Below, one piece after another: positions 1-8,200 of a stretch of DNA of 17,199 nt (the stretch's first letter is position 1; every line of letters begins with the position of its first letter). Position numbers and translations under genes: made by a program. The notes below the pieces were generated by a model that worked only from the letters and a program-made list of their open reading frames with translations, was not told the origin of the DNA and did not search any database. This DNA comes from Dissophora ornata. Its lineage: Eukaryota > Mortierellomycota > Mortierellomycetes > Mortierellales > Mortierellaceae. The DNA is taken from assembly GCA_025201705.1 (NCBI GenBank), contig MU617272.1, forward strand, positions 1-17,199, read 5' to 3'.

Positions 1-520
1 AAAAAAAGACCACGAAATACACTAGACAGGTGGAGCTACTTCTCCCCAAATTGCACGTTTCATTTTTTTTTTGTTTACTGTCATCATTTCATCTTCAAAC
101 GCACGTTCCGCATCGAAAGCCAGATAGATACAACCCCCAGTTTTGTCAAATGAAGTGCACTATTACTCCATGTGCCTTTTTTTTTTCTCTTTCCTTTACA
201 CTGCTTGTCCCTTAGTATACATATTATCGTATTTAACATATAAACATATAATATCCATTGGGCATCTAGCCCAGGCTTCAGTTACTTTTGGTGTATCAAA
301 AAATATGGTCCTCGCGCGGCGATCTTGGTGGAGCATCAGTCACGTACTGCGGTTGTCCAGTCGACAACAACAAACGTGATGACAAGCCACAATTTTTTTT
401 GCTGCGGGCCCTTTTTTTTTTTGGGAATAAAAAAAAAGCATTGCATTGGAGGGCCACGCAGTTCACTCATCCTCCACAACCTCCATTCTTCCCACACACA
501 CACATATACGTCTTATAACC
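1..520. other. Non-coding region upstream of the eIF6 gene
   Basis: No open frame here exceeds about 80 codons and none resembles a known protein. The stretch is AT-rich with repeated runs of 8-10 T (around 62-71, 179-187, 392-400 and 411-421) and short A runs. The last 60 nt before the start codon are C/T- and CA-rich, ending in a CACACACACA run, which fits a fungal 5' leader. It most likely holds the promoter and 5' UTR of the eIF6 gene. No convincing TATA box was found. The start of the window may include the end of an upstream gene, but nothing coding can be supported. Confidence 0.6.
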
Positions 521-1769
521 ATGGCTGTCCGTAGGTGCAAATTTGCCATCACTCTACATTAGAGCTTGTTTTTTTTTGGGAGTCGGAATGTTTGACCAGG
601 ATTGGCGTAGCCGGATCAATCATGCCTTGAGGCGGGAACTCATTGAAACCTTGCAGCAAGACCCAGCGACTTTTTTTTTGCAGCCCCACATAACAGCACA
701 AAAAAACCTCGATACTAGGAAATCTACAAACGACGACGTCTTTTGCAAAAAGAACAGTTGCTGTAGGACTCCATTTACTGGAGGGCGCACCAAATCGGAT
801 ATGTCATCAGGAAATTTTGCTGAAGGAATAGTTATCGAAAATACTTATAAAAAAATATATCTGTTGGTGTTTTGTAAATGAATTCCCACAGGTGCTCAAT
901 TCGAAAACAACAACGAGGTCGGCGTCTTCGCCATGCTCACCAACAGCTACTGCTTGGTTGCCATCGGAGGCTCCGAGAACTTTTACAGGTATAGTTCGCC
1001 TTCGTTTTGATGAATGGCGATGCTAATCGTAGATGCTGCGGAATCAACTTTGCTCAGCCATTTTTACTCCTCATATGTAACAACTGGGCAACTGATTTAA
1101 CGCTATATGCATTTTCGGCTGTTGTTTTTGTCCTATAGTGTGTTTGAGGCCGAGCTGAAGGACGTGGTCCCAATTGTCCACACAAGCATTGCGGGCACCC
1201 GCATTATTGGACGTCTCTGCGTCGGTAACCGTCACGGATTGTTGGTTCCCTCCACAACAACAGATCAGGAGCTTCAGCATTTGAGAAACTCGCTCCCAGA
1301 TTCTGTAGCCATCCAGCGTGTGGAGGAGAGACTTTCAGCACTGGGCAATGTGATTGCATGCAATGACTATGTTGCGTTGGTGCACCCTGATATTGATCGC
1401 GAGACAGAGGAGATTATCGCAGATGTGTTGAAGGTCGAGGTGTTTAGGCAGACAATTGCAGACAATGTGTTGGTGGGATCTTACTGTGCGCTGAGCAACC
1501 AAGGTGGTTTGGTTCACCCCCGTACCTCTATTCAGGATCAGGACGAACTCTCATCATTGCTTCAGGTTCCTCTTGTCGCCGGTACGGTCAACCGTGGTTC
1601 GGATGTGATTGGAGCTGGATTGTTGGTGAACGACTGGTGCGCGTTTGCTGGTCTGGACACGACCTCGACAGAGTTGTCAGTCATTGAAAGCATCTTCAAG
1701 CTTCAGGATAACGGCCCTAGCGCCATTGTTGAGGACATGCGTGACTCCCTTGTCGACTCCATGGTCTAA
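521..1769 (+). CDS. TIF6: Eukaryotic translation initiation factor 6 (eIF6/Tif6), 3 exons
   Basis: eIF6 binds the 60S ribosomal subunit, keeps it from joining 40S too early, and is needed for 60S assembly in the nucleolus and cytoplasm. Exons: 521-530, 892-988, 1139-1769 (introns 361 and 150 nt, GT..AG, phases 1 and 2). The joined frame is 246 codons with the stop, giving 245 residues, the same length as human eIF6. The N-terminus reads [16 protein letters not shown] and continues into [12 protein letters not shown] and SVFEAELKD across the second junction. The large exon carries the family blocks [76 protein letters not shown] and [12 protein letters not shown], covering the five-fold pseudosymmetric fold end to end. 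The start is fixed by the universally conserved MAVR, which only appears when CGT is split by intron 1. No defect is seen. Confidence 0.97.
531..891 (+). other. Long first intron of the eIF6 gene
   Basis: This intron starts GTAGGT, ends CCCACAG and splits the Arg4 codon as C|GT. Reading through it from the start codon reaches TAG after 13 codons, so retention would abolish the protein. It is 361 nt, while the other well-supported introns here are 97-150 nt. It contains T runs (569-577, 671-679) and one fortuitous open frame of 112 codons (543-881). No small RNA was recognised, although a first intron of a ribosome-biogenesis gene would be a reasonable host for a snoRNA. Confidence 0.85.
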
Positions 1770-1828
1770 AGCTGCAAGAAGAAAAAAAAAAAGAAATATC
1801 CATTCTCCCACCCCCTCATTGTTTAGAC

Positions 1829-1838
1829 AATAAATAAA
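1829..1838 (+). terminator. Poly(A) signal of the eIF6 gene
   Basis: Two overlapping AATAAA hexamers (1829-1834 and 1833-1838) lie 60-69 nt after the eIF6 stop codon. They are only 84 nt before the ATG of the next gene, so 3'-end formation of one gene and initiation of the next share a very short interval. Confidence 0.6.
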
Positions 1839-1922
1839 TCATTTAGTGCCCTGCAACTTCTTCAACCACCCAACAGAACTTCCTCTTCCACCAATCCGCA
1901 TATTCACACCCATTCTAGAGTA

Positions 1923-2204
1923 ATGTTGGACACCGAGGGTATGGCCTCCAAGGCTTTAACAGCAAGGAGGCGGAAAAAGAGTTCCCAGGTGAAAGGCAGG
2001 GAAAGGGAGCGATCGCCACTGCGGCTCAGCATGAGTGAGTACTCTCATTCGTCATCATTTACCGCGACGCAGCAACAACAATCTCAATTGGCATCTTACG
2101 ACGGTCAAGACCTGGGACACTCCACAACACTGCAGCACAGCTCAAGCACATACGAATCGTCGTCATTCAGTGCATCGCAGGGAGAGCAGCAGCAACAGCA
2201 GCAA

Positions 2205-2242
<38 letters not shown>

Positions 2243-3903
2243 GCAGCAGCAGGAGGAGGAGGAGTACAGGTTCCTGGCCCACGAGGTCTCACAACAGCTG
2301 AATCGATCCCTTCTCGGAGTGTTCTCCTATCTCTGGGATCTCATCCTCGGCACCATGATTGTCCTCCGACCGTTATTCTCGATCCTACTGGCGCTTGCGG
2401 TAGTTTTCTTAACTTTATCAGCGTTCGTGCAGCATTTCAAGTCTGAAGTATGCAAGATGCCAGGGTCTTCATATCTCATAAGCTGTGAGCCGGTGATGAT
2501 AAACATACCAGACTTTGCAGATCTGGTGAATAAGCAGGCGGCGTCGTATGAGCTTATTGCAGACTCGTTGATCTCCGTAGATCCAGCGTTTATCTACAAC
2601 GCGAAAGGGAAGAAAAAAGGGAAGAAGAGCAAGGCGACCAACACGAACGATGATAGCAGGACGAATCGAGATTCTGGGGGGAGTAATGGCGAGAATGGCG
2701 AAGATGACGATGATGATGACGATGAAGACGACCCGTTTGGTTTGTTGAGTCATACACGAAAGGGCGGATTACCCTTGTCAATGCTGATGAAGCGTTCAGA
2801 ATTGGCAGTGGTAGACCTGAAGGTCCTGGTGAAGAATTCGGCATTGCCGGAGGAGAGCAAAGAGTTGCTGGTGGAGCGGTTGAAATCGTTCCATTTGAAG
2901 GCCAGGGTAATATCTCGACAGATGCAGTACCTGCAAGCTAGAACCAACGGATGCCTGGACGGACTGGTGATCAGGAACGTTTATTTGACGTCGGATCTGG
3001 ACCGATTGGAAGAGTATCAGATGATGAGAGATGGCAGAAGAGGATTTTGGAATATGATGTTCAGTCTTTTCACTTGGACGCATGGTAAATTCGATTCATG
3101 GGGTTTCTTTTTCACGTCTTGCATGTTTTTTTAGTTTGTTCGTTGCGTTTGTCGAATGGGCAAAGCAAATCTAATATGATGTTTATGTACATATAGATCA
3201 GCATAGCGTGGCCCAGAAAAGGTTGAAAGATCTGTACCAGGCGACAATGGTAGATGCAGAGGACCATGTCCGTGATCTTATTATGCAAACAGTAAGTCTT
3301 TTGGAAAGGTACATGTTCGAGAAGAACTTTTTTATTCCACCAAAAGAGATCTTGACTTGTTTCGAATCTAACTTTGCTTATTTTTCCCGTTGCATTGATG
3401 GGGCGACCGCTAGCCTGGACAATCTGAGTGAGATCCTCACTTCGATCAATGAGATTACAACGAAGGAAAGTCACCAACAGAAGCGAAACACCGATGATAT
3501 CCTCGCCTATGTCTGGACGCACCTTGGTGGCCACCAACTTGAACTCGGCAACTACCGCGATAATCTTGCGCTCTTGAAGAGTATGAATATACAACGTAAA
3601 GTCACTGTGGGACAAGTCCACGCCGCGTTGTTGAAGTTGACAGACTTTGAGGCCGAGATCGGGATGCTTCGAGAGCAGATCTCGGCAGCGGTAGTGCGCT
3701 CGACTGTGGAGGAGCCGCAGACTGGGGCCGCACCGACAGCGGAAGGCAAGTCGGTAAAAAGTCCCGGGAGGACTCATGCGATGTCGTTACAGGCACATAT
3801 TCGGCAGATCGAGTTGGTGACGGGTCGACTGAAGAACCGTGGGTTCCTGACGGACCAGATGGACAACGCACGGGGCGGTGGGTCCCGGAACTATGTGGAT
3901 TGA
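1923..3903 (+). CDS. Uncharacterised polyQ, single-membrane-segment fungal protein, 2 exons
   Basis: Exons 1923-3084 and 3197-3903 (112-nt intron, phase 1, GTAAAT..ATATAG) join to 622 residues. Features in order: basic stretch RRRKK near residues 15-19; Ser/Gln-rich region 30-88; 22 consecutive Gln at 89-110; EEEE; a hydrophobic segment at about 151-169 preceded by a second, weaker one (137-149); a short Cys-containing segment VCKMPGSSYLISCEP at about 176-190; basic KGKKKGKKSK (228-237); an acidic run (256-270); then a largely alpha-helical, charged region, probably coiled coil, to the end. The architecture of membrane segment, paired Cys around a Pro-Ser motif, and helical region resembles from memory a family of unnamed conserved fungal membrane proteins, but I cannot assign a function. 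The ATG at 1923 is used because it is the first in frame; ATG at 1941 (Met7) is an alternative. The gene shares its promoter interval with the eIF6 3' UTR. Confidence 0.85.
2187..2252 (+). repeat. CAG/CAA trinucleotide repeat encoding 22 Gln
   Basis: Twenty-two uninterrupted Gln codons, mostly CAG with several interspersed CAA, are followed directly by GAG codons for four Glu. They lie in the disordered N-terminal region of the uncharacterised membrane protein. The CAA interruptions lower the expected slippage rate relative to a pure CAG run, but length variation between strains is likely. Confidence 0.95.
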
Positions 3904-5292
3904 CCGTAGCAGCGCTATATACCCGACATGTCTCTGCCATGAATCCTCGACGGGGAGGAAGAGCATTTTTTTTTTTGTATTTCTTGTCGTTTTTGTCGTT
4001 TTTGTTCAAACGCAGGACCGTTGGGGTTTGCACATGCCTGGCACACGCAGATCCACGGCGAACAAGTTTGTTGAATAATAAAAATGGCGCTAAAGCCGAA
4101 TTTTATTTTTTTGTTCCTGCTGGCTGTTGGTTGGCATGCTGTTCTGCTGCGATATCTGAGCGTGATGACGATGATGACAGTGCGTATGCGTGCACTGGCT
4201 TGGGCTGAAAGCATGCATCAGCACCATCTTCAATTGTATCCGCGCTCTCGAATACTTGCATCAGAGCCATAAAGTGCAGAGCCCATCGCAGAGAAGGGTG
4301 ATATTCGGCGCGGACGAGCGCGTAGCACAGGCGATACCGGTATTGTATACTCAACACAGGAAAGCGATGAAACGAATAAACCTGGAGAGGAGGGAAGAGA
4401 CAGAGAGACAGACAGACAGACTCCATGGAGCGCACTGCTGGATGTCATAATCGTCACTAAAAAGGGGGAGGAGGGGCGCAAGGAGCAGAGAGGGACTGGA
4501 GCAGAGTGGCCTGGAGTGGGGGGGGGGGGAAGGAGCGTCGGGAAGAGAGGTCGCGTCAAATACCAGAACGTAATCCGTGGAGGAACACAAAGCGGCTACG
4601 ACAGCAGGGAGGGAAAAAAAGGGTCCGCGGCTTACCAGGCGTGCATCTCCCCTCAACGCAGCAACGGCGGGCGCGGACAGAGGGCGAGGGGGGTTGTTGG
4701 CAAGGGCGAGCGAGAGGAGAGCGCAGTGCGGTGTTGGGAGCACCATCGCTGCGAGGAGAGAGTCCAATCGAACCGTTCCCTCTATGCGGACTAGTCCACG
4801 TACTGCAGAAGAGGCGAAGGAAGGCATCGATAATTTGTCTGTTCCGTTCGCGAATGCACATCCCTCCTCCTCTTGTCTTTACTCCATCCCCCTTCATTGC
4901 TCATCATCTCCATCGAACCGGCCCCAGTGAGCATCGAAGGGAGCCGACTTGACGACACTGACCCACCCGACCTCTCATCTCCTTTTTCCTTCTCGTCCTC
5001 TCTCACCCGCACTCTCTTTGTCTCTCTGTTTCCCTTTCCTCTTCTCCACGAATATTCAACCCAGAGCCCATTCCGTGTCTTCTGTTCTGTCCTGTTCTGT
5101 TGCTTGCCAACAACTCTCGTCTCTCCACCCTTTCGATTCCTTCAGTCCCTACCTTCCCTACCTATCTTTATCATATATAACCTGCAAAAGTCCGAACATT
5201 ACCTGCTTTTTCAGAGGGCAAGAACTCGTCGCGATTTATCAAGTCCAAGACACACACCCCCACAGCTTTCAGTCGCATTCTAATCCTACCCG
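3904..5292. other. Gene-free interval with purine/pyrimidine strand switch
   Basis: No credible gene is seen on either strand; frames of 100-160 codons on both strands are compositional, being low-complexity Ser/Pro/Leu or Arg/Gly. The interval starts with the 3' UTR of the polyQ gene (T-rich at 3965-4010, AATAAA at 4077-4082). From about 4380 to 4760 the + strand is strongly G/A-rich, including a run of 12 G (4518-4529). From about 4860 to 5210 it becomes strongly C/T-rich, with long CTCT/TCCT stretches leading to the start codon at 5293. The pyrimidine block is the likely promoter/5' leader of the PPP4R1-like gene. Confidence 0.6.
4077..4082 (+). terminator. Poly(A) signal of the polyQ membrane protein gene
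   Basis: AATAAA is found 174 nt after the TGA stop at 3901-3903, after a T-rich 3' UTR. It is the first canonical hexamer downstream on this strand. Confidence 0.5.
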
Positions 5293-8200
5293 ATGGCTGG
5301 TAAGAGAAAAAACAACAAATTGCCACAACCGAATCGCGATTCGCAATGTGCAGGATTGGTCCGCACCCTTTTATCGATGGGGTGCGGAGTTGGCTGGCGA
5401 CATTGGTGGATACAGTGTGTGTCTGTATGTGTGGGCGTCCATTACGTAAGGGTGCAGGACAAAGGATCAGGATGGTTTTATTCATCTACCAAATGCGACG
5501 CAATGCATTGGTGATTTAGATGGATTCAAACAGCCCAGCAGTTTACCTTTTTTTTTTTTTTTCCCAAAAAAAAGATAATTCACAGGATAAAGCAGCGTCA
5601 TTCTTGACAAAGCGGAAAAGGTCAAAAAATTAGAGCACGCAGGAGGGAAGGAGAGTGGAAAGCCTCCAACCGGAACGAGACGCAAAGCAAAAAGGAGGAC
5701 CGACAAACAACGTCGAGTCAGTAAGCCTGGGAGCAGTAATAAGGAGGACTGGCGAATCCGAGGATAGATCGTCGAGTGAACGCCTAGAATAGGGTGGACC
5801 CCTTGTAATGTTGTCGGGTTTCATCGTCACCATGCATAATGTCAACACTGCAATAACACCATGGGACAGCATTGGCTGGGAGTAACACCATTGTGGGATG
5901 ACTGATTATAGTACCTTGCAGGAAAAGGGGCAGGTCCGCGGCGGATAGTGAGTTGTTTGATATTTTTGGATTGGGATGGACTGTGGACCATGGGACAAGT
6001 AGCAGCAACAGCAACAGCAGCAACACCATGTACCACACACCGCGCACATGGATATCAGTACACACCCTTTTCACGCCCGGCCGTGCCTCCACATCTACCT
6101 ACTACCTGAATCCGTTTGGGCGAGCAGAATTAACCGTGCTTTTGAACCAATTCAACCTAGATCTCGGCCTGTACTTTGGCCAGGACGAGGACGAGGACGA
6201 TGCACAACTGGAGCAGGAGGACAAGAACCTGTCATACCTGGTTCTCTCCAGCGACCAGGACGATGCCTTTGATGGTATTGATACAGAGACTCTTTTGGCA
6301 GAAATGAGTGAAGGTAAGAGGACAAAAAAAAAAAAAAAGGTTTCAAATCAGGTCGTTTTGAAAATCGATTTAGTTCCACTTCAAGATGAGGTGCTAATGA
6401 TATGTGTTCGCCCGTAAATACTAGAAACGCTGGTCAAGAGCAATATGGATATAAGCGTAGAAACGGACGTGGTGCAACTTTTCGCGGACCCTAACTTGTC
6501 AGCCGTGGAAAAGGCACAGCTACTGTCAAAAAGCGATTACGACTTTCATCGGTATGGGCGCTTTTCCAATTTCAGGCTTGGTGTTGTATCATGAAGGAGC
6601 GACATAGTTGGGGCCACTGCATTGTACTAATTCGGGGGGTTTTTTTTATTTTTTTATTTTTTATTTTTATATAATTTGTTTGCAGTGCCTTCTTTGCGAG
6701 GGAAGTTGCGATGCTTTTGCCTATGATGGATGTCCGAGATGCAATCTCTTGCATTATTCCGATCGTACATGCCTTTTCGATAGACCCACAGGAATCAGTC
6801 AGGGAATCACTGGCATCCCAACTGGACAAGATCGTTCTGTTCTTCTTCCAGGTATAAATCAATTTCCTGTCAAGTTGAAGTTATAAGTATACTTTGTCTC
6901 CAGTACTGACCGTGGCCGATGTTACTATTGAAATAGAATACATTCATTACATATGAGCCACTCTCTAACGAAGAACAACAGGATAAGGTTATTAGCACTC
7001 AATATTCATCAATGCCGGCCCCATTACAGCACGACATTTTCACTCCTATTTTCATCAAACTGTTACTGGACCAGAACGCGGGAATTGCACACCAAACGCG
7101 TGAGGTTATCAAGTCTGTCTCCGAGAACGTGTCGGAGGGAGTTTTGGAGAGCGAAATTTTGAATGGAGTCATTGCGGGACTAGAAACCCTCTACATCACC
7201 GCAGATAAACCTGCTGGGGAAGGTCAAGGTGATCAGGAGATGGAATTGGAGGCAAATCAGGATGACGAAGCAGAGTTGGGCAAGATGCTCGTGGTCGTGG
7301 TAGGTCACTATGGAAACACGACCTTTCTTTTTCTCAGCCTTGTAAAAATTTTCGCTGTCCTAGAAATCTAACACAACTGTGATGGTTAAACAATCTAGTT
7401 GTTGACATCTTTGGCGCAAACTCTTGGGAAGGATCGGTGTACGCAAGTTGCACTGCCCAAACTTGAGAGGCTCATGAGTAACTCACAATTTTACGTCCGC
7501 AAGGTAAGAGTCGTCGGGGCATTATCATATCTTGAAGCAGCTATGCACAGTGCATGCCATAGAATGCTAAGAAGAAGGGCTCCCACTTTCTGTGCTATAG
7601 GAAATTGTGATTGCTTTGGGCAAGTTATGCAAGGTTGTGGATCAGAAGGTTGTCATCGATAGGCTTTTGCCTCTGTACGATGTATTCGTTCATGACGACA
7701 CATGGCATATCCGACGAGCGTGCTGTACAGTCCTGGCATCATTCGTGTCGTCGCTACCAGTGGAGATGAAAACCAAAAAGGTCGAGGAGATCTACAACCT
7801 CTACTCTGTTGATGCCAGTAGAAGTGTTCGCAACTCGATCATGGAGGTTTTGGGCGAGGTCATTGCAGGGTTCGAGAAGGAGAAGGTCCCGGACTCGCTA
7901 TTGACCCATTTCCTGAGCATGGGACAGCAACCAGGGACCGAACATGAGCTGGCAGTAATGTGTGCCTTTAGTTTCCCAGGTAACGGCTATGACCCGAATC
8001 AGACCTGGCGTTTTTGATAATCCAAGTTTCGAAATAAGAAGTATGCTGGATACTGACAAATCTAAATTTAACGTTAACGTACGAATAGCTGTAATTTTGA
8101 CCGCAGGTCGGTCGAAATGGGAGCAAATGAAGCCAGTCTACATGACGCTTGCAGGGACGTTTCGATCGCCCATTCGGAGATCTCTAGCTTGTTCACTCCA

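Noticed and set aside
543..881. 112-codon open frame within eIF6 intron 1
   Set aside because: It lies wholly within a well-supported intron, has no recognisable domain and shows low-complexity composition.
3112..3777. 221-codon frame antisense to the polyQ membrane gene
   Set aside because: It overlaps the second exon of a better-supported gene on the opposite strand and has no recognisable features; it is most likely a shadow of that exon.
4351..4827. 158-codon minus-strand frame rich in Ser, Leu and Pro
   Set aside because: It is the complement of the purine-rich block; composition alone explains it, and several overlapping frames on both strands are equally open.
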